Source: Macrocybe gigantea (lineage: Eukaryota; Basidiomycota; Agaricomycetes; Agaricales; Callistosporiaceae). From it: a DNA stretch of 64,000 nucleotides. Below the pieces are notes generated by a model. It searched no databases. It saw nothing but the letters and a program-made list of their open reading frames with translations, and had not been told where the DNA came from. Positions within the stretch are counted from its first letter, which is position 1; each line of letters starts with the position of its first letter. Where the stretch lies: assembly GCA_011319805.1 (NCBI GenBank), contig SJRY01000266.1, forward strand, positions 434,001 to 498,000, in the 5' to 3' direction. Both the position numbers and the translations under genes were made by a program. Below are positions 11,068-24,335 of this stretch, in pieces.

Positions 11068-12419
11068 TTACAACCTCGACTTGTGACCCGCCGCGTAATA
11101 GCACCCAGTCGCCACTGCTAAAAGCACCAATACTGCAAGCCTTATGAACCTGGGGCGTCGGCGGAGAGTTGGAGGGCCTCGTGAGCCCGCTTCATCGATG
11201 GCCCGAATCTCTTCTGCCGTCAATGGTTCTTACACACGATTTAACAAAACTCCCAAGACGTGACCCTGAAGATGACCTACCAATATCCGGTACTGAGAGA
11301 TACTCCTGCAGATGTTGTTTATTTCGACTTGTCCTGTTACGTGTGCTGATTAAGAGAACTCCAAAAAAAAGGCGGCGAATATAAAGACGAACGTGACGAT
11401 GACGGCACCCTTGACCTTCACCCAAGCAAGAAGAATTTGGGTGGGTGAAACGCCTCGCCGCTTCGCTGCTGAATAGGCTGGGACATCGACTGGGCCTCCA
11501 GGGTAGGTCGTGATTGGTCTATAAGAGGAATGTTCAAAGCACGCGCCAACAGGATGCGAGTAAGACGTACGTTAGGGGCTATAGGCTTCGATAACGATTC
11601 CATGCGTGGCGGCATAATCTAACAATGGCTTGTTCTGGGTATAGTTGTAGGGATGCAGTGGGATCTGATGGTATGTGCACATAATCCATCAACGAGTCGC
11701 TAATCGGGACAGAGACAAACCAACTTGGTTGACTGCGGGTTTGATTCTTGCAACTTTCAGGAGTGCCTTCAAGTCGTCAAGACTGAAATTACTGACGCCG
11801 ATGCTCCTATGCAGCGCGTTGGTTGAGACTGATACTGAAAAAGCAGAAATCGCACGTACTTTGCTAGTCCGCGGTCTTTGATCGCTTCAAATTCTCGCCA
11901 CGCACTTTCGAGATGAGGTTTAACGAATTGCGGCCAATGAATAAGGTATAGATCTACGTAGTCCAGCTTGAGCTATGGAAGGTCAGACGCAAGCCAGCGG
12001 GCGACAAAGAGATGAAGCACACTTTGGCGAGACTAGCCTTCAAGCCTCGGATATGGTACCCTTCATGTATTTCGTGGTGACAAAGATGTTCTCTCGGGCC
12101 AAACCACTCTCTGCTATGGCCTGCCCGACACCCTCTTCATTATTATACACTACATGAATACAAACATGAACACAGAATCACGACTGCAACTGCAACACAT
12201 ACTCTGGGCTGTATCAATATGAGAGAAGCCTGTCTCTATTGCCTGTTCGACGTAGTCCACGACGTCCTTGTCTCTGAGAGATGTCCCAGTCCGAATGCAA
12301 TGGCGGGTATCTGCGAGACGTAAGCAAGCATGGCATAGCAACAATTGCGGTTGACGAACATCATGACCGTCGTTGAGCTTGATCGTTCCAAAAGACGAAG
12401 ACTTTTCACTGAAGGACAT
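11068..12419 (-). CDS. Aldo/keto reductase with C-terminal membrane tail
   Basis: Start ATG at 12419 (MSFSEKSSSFGTIKLNDG). Five to seven short exons carry the aldo/keto reductase landmarks: TGFSHIDTAQ with the catalytic Asp, NNEEGVGQAIAESGL after the catalytic Tyr, ENIFVTTKY with Lys, LDYVDLYLIHWPQF with the catalytic His, and SIGVSNFSLDDLK. The C-terminal part LTAEEIRAIDEAG is typical. The enzyme is an NADPH-dependent carbonyl reductase; the substrate cannot be deduced. Unusually, the last exon continues past the normal end into RRRPRFIRLAVLVLLAVATG and stops soon after, predicting a single C-terminal transmembrane helix and thus tail anchoring. The stop TAA is at 11068-11070. Confidence 0.85.
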
Positions 12420-12574
12420 GGCCGTAGAAAGTCAAGATGAGGCTGAGTGACCGAGTAACATGTGCTATCTAATGCACGTCATTCTGACCGAAGATGTTGT
12501 GCAAACAGAACGACATTTGTTTGGCGACACAACTCAGGTCCGTTCACAGCAAACATCTCAACCAGCTCCTGCAT

Positions 12575-13989
12575 ATGAAACACAGTCCCGCCGATGTAGT
12601 CGACGCGTCTGGAGGAGATCAAGACAGGAAGCGGGGACGACGCGACTCGGTCATAAACACCGACGAAAGCCAGTCGAAACGACCACGGTCAGACGACTCA
12701 TCTGATACAGACACGGAAATGGAAGCGACGTTGATAGGCTGCGCAAACCCTGGAAAAAGGACAGTTCGTATTATATGGAGGACGGAAGCTGCATCATCCT
12801 CATCGAGGACACACTCTTCAACGTGCGTGTTTATTAATCGGTGGGGTTGCTGAGTTAACTCGTCCGCATTCTCAAGGTCCACCGCTCCATTCTAAGCAAA
12901 GATGGCTCGAGCTTCGGCTCCATGTTCACCTTGCCCCAGGGCAACCAGGAGCTGAAGGTTTGACTGACGATAACCCCATTGTGCTTCCTGGAGACACCGT
13001 ATCCGAGTTTCGACACTTTCTTTGGGCTCTATATGCGCTGTGGGTCCGCTATGTCTACTGTCTTTCATATCATAGTAAGCCTTCGCAGACCGCCTGAGCT
13101 CAGCATTGCGACCTCTCCTAACGCAGACCTGACTCGGCTTATCGACATTGCTCGTCTGTCCAACAAATACGCGTTCAAGACGTTAGAGGCATGGGCACTT
13201 AATGCCATCCACGAGCAAGTTAATCCCAAGACACCAACTCTCCTGTCCGCGAAAACGGGCACGACCTTTCATGCTCTCATCTCCGCCGAGCCCACGCCAG
13301 CAACCAAGATACAGAACGTGGACCAGCTCACGAAGCTCGTCCGACTTGCGCAGATGTGCAATCATGAACCTCTTCTTAACAGCATGGTGAACATCTTGAA
13401 GCAGCTCATGAGCTCTTCCTTGGAATATGCGTATCTCGCCATGTCACTGGCGGATGAACTACACCTGAGGACATTGAGGGGCATAGCATATCTCGAGGTC
13501 ATGCAGAAGACCATCGTGGTCGACTGCCAGAAACCCAGCGTCCTTCCCAAGCCCTCCTTTCCTTCCTCCAGTGAACAGCCCGCATCTAGATCAGAGAGTC
13601 AGGCCGATACACGATACACGCTCAATCGTGCGCAGAAGATGCGTCTGCTCGCGGGGTACTACCGCCTCACGGCGACCTGGGAATCGCTGCGGACCACACC
13701 ACCACACTTTGACCACGCGCTCTCGTGCGGCGCGACGTGGCACCAGCACGGCTGCACTCAGAGCTGGCTGGAGTTTTGGAAGGAGAAGACGAGGACGGAC
13801 GCGGTCCTGTCGCTCGGCCTCGCGGATGTCTTGGGTAGGCTAAGGCAGGTACAGAAAGACTACGACAGGTGGGGAAGCGCGACGTATATGCACCATGACT
13901 GCAGGATGGTGGCCAGGAAGAGCATCATGGAGGTCATAAAGACGGTCGAGGACGCGCTGCCAGATTATTTCTCGGATGATACGGACTAG
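12575..13989 (+). CDS. BTB/POZ domain protein (basidiomycete type)
   Basis: The proposed start is ATG at 12575 (MKHSPADVVDASGGDQD), followed by a charged nuclear-signal-like stretch (KRGRRDS, QSKRPRSDD). The BTB domain then reads MEDGSCIILIEDTLFN, an intron (12821-12874), VHRSILSKDGSSFGSMFTLP, EGLTDDNPIVLPGDTVSEFR and HFLWALYAL, an intron ending near 13086, then PPELSIATSP. The C-terminal helical part runs to the stop at 13987-13989. Such proteins are widely expanded in mushrooms; the BTB usually mediates dimerisation or cullin-3 binding. Specific role unknown. The frame breaks twice, near 12723 (after TDTEME) and near 12948 (between PQGNQ and EGLTDD); each is repaired by one extra base in a short run. 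Confidence 0.8.
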
Positions 13990-14107
13990 ACTGCCGCTTC
14001 CTCCTCTGTACATTATTGATAGCACTATATTGTAACTATTAGATGGACTCGTATCCGGGGTGGACAGTAAATGTACACACATACAGCACTCCGCCGTTGC
14101 GCGAACA

Positions 14108-14834
14108 TCACGTCTTGCGAGTGCGACCGCCCCGACTCCGCTTCCCGCCTTTTGCGGTGGCCTTGGGTGCCGGTTCCACAGAGGGCGCGTCATGCTCAGG
14201 TGGGACGGGGGTGCCATTCGTGATGCCCGTTGCAGCATGTCGGTCGTTCCCCACGTCGAGAGCAGCGGTCGCGCTGGTCGCGGGCACGATCATCATGCTG
14301 CGCATGAGCGCATCAATATCCGTCGTGCTGGGCTGTGGCACCTGGCCTATCAACGACCCCTTCCTGAAGGTTTCAACAGCTCGTCCTCCTCCAGCTCCCG
14401 CACGCGCCGTCGCAGCGAACCCATCACCTGCTTGAAGAGCACTGAAAGAGAAAAAAAGGATCAAAAAAAAGTGTGTGTCAAAACAAGTCCCCAGGCGCAT
14501 GCGTAAACGGAAAGCAAGCCAGTCAGTCAGCGAGTCTACGCAGCACGAAGTGAAGGAAGATGGAAAGAACTCAGATCTGACCGTCCTCCTGCTGCGAGTT
14601 CTTCTCCGGTCTCTGGACGAGAGGTCCCGGTCCGGGGAAACAGACGTCGCCCTGCTGGATCTCCTCGCCAAAGATAGCAGTCCAGCACTTTTTGTCAAAG
14701 TCCGTCTGGCTGAGGAGTCGGTCGGCCTCGGACGTCTGATCTTCTGCGTAGGTCGTTCCGATGGAGCTTGCCGGCGAGGGCGCGCGTATGACTGGAGGCG
14801 CGTACTCTGTTTCTTTGACGTGAATCATTGGCAT
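14108..14834 (-). CDS. Hypothetical coiled-coil protein
   Basis: Two exons. The N-terminal exon starts at ATG 14834 (MPMIHVKETEYAPPVIRAP) and contains TDFDKKCWTAIFGEEIQQGD. After an intron (about 14580-14442) the second exon gives LFKQVMGSLRRRVRELEEDE, a short coiled coil, then QPSTTDIDALMRSMMIVP and a basic C-terminus GKRSRGGRTRKT, stopping at 14108. A one-base frame break at 14371-14373 (one A short on the coding strand) separates the coiled coil from the rest. I do not recognise a named family; the conserved-looking coiled coil and PSTTDIDALMR block suggest a real basidiomycete gene. The basic tail suggests nuclear location, which is inference. Confidence 0.6.
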
Positions 14835-14917
14835 GGCTGGCGAGTGGGAGAAACAAAGGTCGTTAGGGAGAATGACATAGTAAATTGAACTATGACTTGC
14901 GCCCACGGCACATATAA

Positions 14918-15000
14918 GGTGCTATAGTGTAGTGGTTATCACTCGGGATTTTGATTGTTTCTGATTTCCCGAAACCCAGGTTCGAACCCTGGTAGCACCT
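14918..15000 (+). tRNA. tRNA-Gln (UUG) with an 11-nt intron
   Basis: Acceptor stem GGTGCTA (14918-14924) pairs with TAGCACC (14993-14999), with a T discriminator at 15000. The A-box-like D-arm TAGTGTAGTGGTTATCAC and B box GGTTCGAACCC are present. The anticodon stem CGGGA/TCCCG encloses TTTTGA, giving anticodon TTG, followed by a short intron of about 11 nt in the canonical position one base after the anticodon. The spliced length is 72 nt. It closely resembles the yeast glutamine tRNA architecture. Confidence 0.93.
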
Positions 15001-15015
15001 CTAGCGAGGGGTATC

Positions 15016-15028
15016 TTTTTTTTTTTTC
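15016..15028 (+). terminator. RNA polymerase III terminator of tRNA-Gln
   Basis: A run of 13 T residues begins 15 bases after the tRNA 3' end, as expected for Pol III termination. Confidence 0.8.
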
Positions 15029-17005
15029 GTTGGGGGCCGGGTGATATTCAAGCACCTGCCACCGGCCCAGAACCCTAGCTGTAAATCAGCGAGATCTGTC
15101 GTCAGAAGGAATTCCTCCATTGGTCGCCAACATCCGAAGAAACGAGGCGAAAATGCGCACACTGTAGTAAATCCATTCTAGTAGCATGACGAACGGACTG
15201 CAGTCAGTCAGCTGCCGTCGAAGAACAAAGTGCAGAGATGCCCTTCGGACAGGAAAATTCCAGAAGAAAGGCCAAAGTGACAAACTTGGTGTTCAGCAAT
15301 GCGAAGCATAGCTCGGGGTTCTAAATTTAAAGGAAGTCTGCGTGGGTCGCGAACTGATAGATGTCGCGATCATCGGTGTGGCATTATATGACTCGCAATG
15401 GTCTGTATTTCGAATTTTTCTTGAACAAAGCAGCTATCTAAGATCCAACTATCCGAGTCGAGGAAAAGGCAGCCTGTGACAACAACGCACGGCTGAGGAA
15501 CCCTGCATCATGCGGGTGTCGATCGATGCTATGTGTGCTACCCAGTTTTTTCCGCTCTGGGTGCTCAACTCGTCATATATGTACCCCTGTGGTGCGGACC
15601 AGGGTACCTGAGCACGATCTGGTTCTCCTCGACAGTGCAGCGATCCTTATCTCCGTCGCTAAGAAAGAATGAAGCGAGGGGTGATGGTTTTTCCAGAAGA
15701 ATGAGTGTGATGTCAGTGATAGCGCAAGGGACCTTTGCAGTCGTTTTCATGCAGAGACGCGCTGGAATTAATAGATGCACGCACCGAACGAAGCCATGGT
15801 ATCCGGCGCCCACATGAAACAGGCAACTGCGTGCTCCGTACATGTGCATACGGAGCTAGAGGAACATAGAAACTCCAAAGGTCGGCGCCTCGGCGTCGGC
15901 AAGTGGGCTCAGATGGCATCGTTCAGGCGTGAATGCCAGTGAGCATGGCAATGCCACAGAGGGTGGGCAGGTGCATGCGGTATCCGGTTTGCTACCAGGC
16001 GGGTGAGCGTCGATGTCGAAACGGGTTTCGTTTGGCCGGAATTGTCCATCGTTCTTCTCGCGAACTGGTGAGACGAGGCGCTCACTCTGATCGGAAACGT
16101 TGTCTATTTGCCAGTATAATTGGACCACACATCGTGTAATGATGGGGTGGGCGATCTGCGACAGCACAGTGACTGTATGGCCGTGACGGTGGCAACTCGG
16201 CAGAACCCTTTCAGATTCGCAGACATTGCAATTAGCCTTTCAGCTGGCATGGGTTCGGTGAAGCAAATGTTCTTTTTATAGGGCGGATGGGGCACACGAC
16301 TCTCAGTTTGAATTGCGGGATACTCACGGGCCAACACTGGAGAGTACTCACACTGACGCACCAAAGACCTGGATAAGGAGTGCCGTGTCCCAGCACCGCT
16401 AGGCTGGACCGGAAGAATTTCGGACGGTTTGATGAAAAATCGAACGCACGTCTGGGGTTGGGGAGGGGCTAAACGATAGCATCATTTATGATGCATGCGT
16501 CGACCATGCCTCTTGGATGGCAACTCGCGCGTGGTGATGATTGTTCGTGTTCCTCCAGAATTGGCTAGAGTCTACTAGAACGGGCGGAGAATGATGGATC
16601 AAAAGGGCGTTGGTTGATCCTCGGGCCGATGTCAGGTTTGCGGGGGTGGCAGCGTTGCCTTCTTTTTTTTTTTTTTCCTATCATATTTTCTGCGACGACG
16701 CGCACGTTTTCAGCAGCCGAACAAGATAAAAATTTCACGTGTGTGGGGTAGCCGATCAAAGAGATTGATTTTATTTTATTTTATTATTATTATTTTTCTT
16801 ATCGTGGCTGTGATGTGTTTTTACGGAATAATTGCGACAAGTCCGGGGAGGGGGGTGGCTGTTTATTACCACTTCTCACCCTCAAACCCCACCACGCCAA
16901 CGCTGCATGCTATAACAACCCCAGTACCGTCTTCTTCTCCTTTACTTCTCCGCATCCATGCTCAGCTCTTCCTTTCAGCTCACCCGCGCCCACATAAACA
17001 TCGTC
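15029..17005. other. Gene-poor stretch upstream of the Cre1-like gene
   Basis: About 2 kb with only short, compositionally random open frames. No exon chain, repeat or RNA gene is convincing. The last few hundred bases (16765-16800 with TTTTATT runs; CT-rich 16910-17000) look like the promoter and 5' UTR of the zinc-finger gene that follows. Confidence 0.6.
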
Positions 17006-19360
<2,355 letters not shown>

Positions 19361-22278
19361 GTCTGATGATTTCTTTTTTTTTCCCTGCTCCCCTCTCATT
19401 TTCGCACTTCCTACGCCCCACCCAAGGACTTGACGCTCTCCGCCTTGGTTATCTATGTTCCTTTACCTTTTTTCTTTCTTGCTTTCGCTACAAACGTCAT
19501 AGACTTTTTTTATAACGAACGGAACGAACATAGACTTCGACCTTAGAATCACCAAATAGATGACAGCTTTATAGATAGACAAAGCTCCCGCCTCTTTAGT
19601 CCTCTCCTCTCTCTCAATACCTGCATACGTTATTTCTCCATGCCACGTACATACATCCACGGGTAATGTCGGTCGTTTTTTTTTTTTCGAATCTTACTTA
19701 TATGTCTCTCGTTTTCTTTTAGTTTATTACCACCCTTGTACGATCGCTCTCATCTTCAAATAGAGTATCCTAGCTACCTCTCTCTTTGGATAATTAAAAC
19801 AATAGTCGTTCGGAAAATTGGGGCTGTCTTGCGTACGGGCATGTGTTTTCGAATTTCGAACGTTCGAGGTCATTGCGAATCGTGCCATTTCCACCTTGGA
19901 AGCGAAGGGAAGTTTGGAACCCCGTCGCGTCCTTTCCCGACTCTACCCACGCACACGTTTTTTGAGGACTTCGCACCCCCGAAAAATTTAGGCGGCTATG
20001 TGCGTGGTGCTTGGTGCGTGATGCTACCGTCCGGTGCCTCGAGATCTTTACCCTCTCAACGCATGGAAGCGCGTGCGTTGATGGTGATAACCAAAAAAGG
20101 AAAAAGAACGCCAGCAGTGCGTCGGAAACCTGAAAACACAGCGCGGTGCCCTTTTTTCTCTGGGAATCGACGGTGAATCGCGTTTAGGACTTTCAGCCAC
20201 TCTTCGTCCTATCAGTCGCGTCGAAGCAGAAGGGAGGAAAGGGAAGGAAATGATTGCGGGGAAACTCCGTAGCTATTCGCGATGCAATTTCGATCGCACG
20301 GGTGGGAGGGAGAGCAGGGGAACTGCCGGGGTGTGTGATGACATGATCACGACGACGGACACGACGCCGATGCGTTATCATGGGCCGTGCAACAAGCAAG
20401 CTGGTGGTCCTTCCTTGTGCTTCCTTGTGATTTCTGATGGCTTCAGTGCGAATGTGCAGCCACCGGTGCGGTACCCACGGCGCTGGAGAAGGCCAAGGAC
20501 GAACAAAGACACCCCTCTTATTTGAAGTCGAGACACGCCCACGTTTGAGTTCTGGGACTATCCATCAACGGCGGTTCAGATTCCCTTCCCCCACTACGCT
20601 GTGGCGAAGCGCGCTTTTTCTTTTTTTTTTTTTTTTTAGCTCCACTTCTCCTTCTTTTGCGCACAAACTTTGTTAACTCTCGTGGTTTCTCCGAATGAAT
20701 CTGGCTAGGGAACGTGGACTACATACCGTTACTCGGTCTTTTCCGTCTTGTTTTTCAACCCCTCTTCAGCTCGGGGATGGAAGACAGAACGAATGGAGAC
20801 GAGAAGCAATGCGTGTGTCTGTGGCCACTTGCTACATATACGCGCATGGGGAATCAGCCGCGACGGACGTGCCTTGGCGAGAACACGTCACGTCATTGGC
20901 CGCTTGTACTCTGTTCAGTCCCGCCTCCAGGACGTTCCCGACCGAGCTTCGACCATGTGGGACCTTCGTTCCAGACGGACTCTGGCCTCGTACGATGACG
21001 GAAAAAAAAAAGACACGAGCAGGACTCTTGCAAGAAAGACTACAAAGGGAGCATGTCTCTGCTCCTGGTCATGCAATTTTTTCCCCGCTTGAAGACTTGG
21101 GACGTCGTTTTTTTTTTTTCACATGTTGAGCAAGCTTTTGGCAAGCTATTTTTTAATTGCATCAGCGCTTCCATGAGAACATCTGGACCCTCGTTTTCTC
21201 TGAAGTTGTTGCCGAATCGCGGAACACAACAAGAAGAAAGAAATTGTATGTCGGTGTAAATTTCCGATTGTTTTGCGGAAGAAAAGGATGCGCCAAAAGG
21301 AACAATGCGATATTTCTGAAAATTGCGGTTCATTTCCGAGGATTCGGTCTTGCCGTGTCCTGCATGTGAATGAGGCTCCTCTGCATGATTAGAAAAAATC
21401 AAGTTACCGTTTAGCCGCTTTGAAATTGCCCATGAGGATAAGCCGTTCTCTTTGCTTGCGACATATCATACGCATGTTCTGTCATGTTCCATTTTGCAGA
21501 ACACCTCATATATGTGCTTGTGTGTCTCCCTAAGAATCTCCGAGGTAGCCATTCTGTCGGGTCCAGCCAAATCGCGCATCTCCGGGTCGCGAAATCAAAT
21601 CTGGTTCCCTCGACCTATTCCGGGAATGCGGGGCAAAGTTTGTTTGTTCCAGGTTGTTCCCTGAATCTGAGAAGCCGTTTTTGATCTCAGATTCTCCGGA
21701 GATAGACAACGCGCGCGAGAGGGACGATCTGTTCGTTTTTTTGGATACAACTCTCTACGTAATGACAAGTTTTTTGTCGTTGACTTGTTTTTTTTTTTTT
21801 CCCGTCTCGATATCCACAAGGAACACCTGATTTGTAAGCACAATGCATTGCAATTGTTCTCTGCCGTCTCCGATCAAGAACACGTTCATGTTCGTTCTGC
21901 ATCAGGAGCGCAGTGCCCCGTAAAAGGACAATGGAACTTATTTGCGCGCCACTTTTGCAAGATAAGCAAAACAACGGAATAACTGAAGCCCTCCCTCCAT
22001 TCTTATCGTCAAGGCACTGGCACCAAGGATGTTAGCCGATAGTGAGCTGAGTTGGATGCGGTCTTAGCCTCAGATAACGATAGCGTCCGGCCTTCCGGGC
22101 ACACCACTTCGCATATCCGCCGGGTCAAAAATGCAGAACGATGCATGTATCATATTGTCAAATCAAGAGATCTTGGAGAAAGCACCGACTCCTATTCTAT
22201 ACTTACAAGGCATCTGCAGAGTTCATGATAGGAATAACAAGGATGATGACACAGAAATGCGGATAAATATCTTGATAG
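19361..22278. other. Long intergenic stretch downstream of cre1-like gene
   Basis: About 2.9 kb, the largest gap in the window. It contains several T and A runs (for example 19676-19688, 20620-20638, 21108-21119, 21788-21800) and no conserved coding exon I can recognise on either strand. A long non-coding transcript or a fast-evolving small gene cannot be excluded. Confidence 0.6.
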
Positions 22279-24161
22279 CTAATACCGGCGTCTGCTCCGA
22301 GTCGAACTCTGAAATTTTGATGTTTCCCTCCGCAGGCGTCTGGAAAGCGATAATCGTTCCATGAGACCGAGATATTCACATAGATATAGGATACTTGCCT
22401 GCTCGCTCGCTCTCGCTCAATCTCTCTTCGTTCCACTTCTTCTGCAGTCAAAACCTCAAACTTTGTCCTAAACTCTTCGGCCTCTGCCCAATCTCGCCAT
22501 ACGCTCTTTAGTGTTTTTGGACCTCTGCCATCTTTTGGTGCCCTTCCCCATCCCAGACCTAATCCAGTCTTATCTTTCATCATACCAAAACCGCTTCTGT
22601 CCCTCATTGGCTTCTCGCCGGTGCCCGACTCTTCCGTGGCATCTTTCTCTCCTCCAATAACGCCCCACTCTATCGCGTCCTTTTTGTGTTTGATAAGCTC
22701 CTCATGAACGGCATGTGCCACCAGCGGCACCGCCTCGCCTGATAACCCTATCTCCCAGCATAATTTTTGTGCGAACGCTTCAGGTGTCAGAGGCGAGAGC
22801 AAGTCCCATTCAATGTGATCCATCAAGTGATGATTCGCAATTTGCACGTCAATCTGCAACTCCTTCAGACTCCGTGTCTTGAAATCTAGGCGTCGGCCAG
22901 ACTTACGCTTAGTATCACCCGACATTCAGGAATCTCATCTCCGTTTGGTGGAACAGCGTCAACATCCGTGGCACCATCTAGCCCGAGGTCCATGGCGGCG
23001 ACACCTTCATGTTCCTCCAGTTGCGCTCGTATCTGGTTCGCGACGGTGTCTACCCATGGCACAGTCGGGAGATCTAAATCGGCGCAGAACGTTCTTGCAA
23101 ACTGTTCCGGTTTGATGAGCGTTTCGTTCATGTTCCATACGAAGCAATCTCGGATCCTGTGCGTCTCAGTCTCGAATTCCACTCGTATGGGCACAAGTGC
23201 TGTCCGTCGCTCTGCATTCTTCTCCATCTGTTCCGGCGACCTGGGTGGATGAGTTAACAACGACCATGGTCATTGAGATACACCCTGAAGGCTTACGGGT
23301 AAAGGTGGGATGTCGGCGGCATCAGTCGACTCTTGATGAATTTGGCGGGTGGAACCATGCCAAGATAACTCTGATCCAGGTCATTCTTTTCAGTCTTTTG
23401 CACCGCGGGCGCATAAGGCGTATAGGATGTGGTCACACCAGTGGCAGAGCTGAACACGGACATGCCTGCGGTTTGCCGGCTGCGACTTTGGCGTATCGAC
23501 GTTCTTGTACCGCCGCTCGCCACAAAATCTGAATCGTCGGAATCAAGCGCCCCCGCATCTGGTAGATCATCCCGGATCCCGGGTCAGCGTAATTAACAAC
23601 GCCGCCTCTTCTCGTCGAGGTCCTCGTGCTCGTTGTCGAAGCAGTTTGAAGAATGGGTTGCGCAAGAAGGGTAGCGCCTGTCTTTAGCCTTGAAGCATAC
23701 GTGGACTGCAATGCTTGAGGTGTGGTTGGAAGGGGTGGGCGTGGTGGGTTCGGAGGTAGTGCAGGTGCGGTAGGCGCTGCAGGCGCGACGGGCAATTGGG
23801 GCTGATATACGGGGGGAGTATATGGAATGGGTGTGGTCGCTTGATGAGCTGGTCGGTTGGTACGGGAGCGTGAGCTGCGTGAACTGCTTGCTTGGACTTT
23901 CGGAGGAGGCGTAGTAGCCGTCGACCACGTATGCAGGTTTTTGAGATATGCTATTCAAATCGTCGACGCCTGTTTCGAAACATTTAGCAAACGCAATCAC
24001 TCACCATGAGAACTCTTCACGCTGGCTTGTTGCGGCGTCGGTGAAGCGTACGCGGAAAGCTGTGAGATGGTTTGGCGTAGTTGCAAGTCTGTCATGGTTC
24101 CGAAAGATGATGTGGACGGGATTGCGGGCCCCGGTTGCGCACTAGCCTGGTTATCTGTCAT
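22279..24161 (-). CDS. sfh1: SNF5/SMARCB1-family chromatin remodeler subunit (Sfh1-like)
   Basis: Start ATG at 24161 (MTDNQASAQPGPAIPSTSS). A Pro/Thr-rich N-terminal part leads into VVNYADPGSG and then DSDDSDFVASGGTRTS, SYLGMVPPAKFIKSR and the first SNF5 repeat (LVPIRVEFETETHRIRDCFV, EQFARTFCADLDLP). After an intron the second SNF5 repeat follows: IDVQIANHHLMDHIEWDLL, TPEAFAQKLCWEIGL, GEAVPLVAHAVHEEL. The C-terminus is basic, RRLRRETSKFQ...RRRRY, ending at 22279. SNF5/Sfh1 is a core nuclear subunit of SWI/SNF or RSC-type remodelers; the spacing and motif set resemble Sfh1. One frame break at 23571-23573 (G run) separates PGSG from DDLPDAG. It is divergently transcribed from the polymerase-like gene 174 bp away. 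Confidence 0.9.
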
Positions 24162-24335
24162 TCTAGTGTGTTCAGTAGATGAATTTGTCCTCGACGCCGT
24201 CTGCACAGGGCCTCGAGCAGGACGACTCGGACGCGGGAAACTCGAAATGAAATGATGCAAAGTCAAAAACGCGAGCGTCACATTGGGTCACGTCTCTCTT
24301 TTTTGTCACAAGACCAATACTGAGTTGCACTGTGA
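24162..24335. promoter_or_regulatory. Shared divergent promoter, sfh1-like / family-X gene
   Basis: Only 174 bp separate the two start codons. The stretch contains ATTGG (a CCAAT box on the minus strand) followed at once by GTCACGT, and a CT-rich run before the plus-strand start. Confidence 0.6.

Noticed and set aside
20695..21129. 144-codon plus-strand frame in the long intergenic stretch
   Set aside because: No domain, ends in a homopolymer-coded Phe run, no supporting splice structure.
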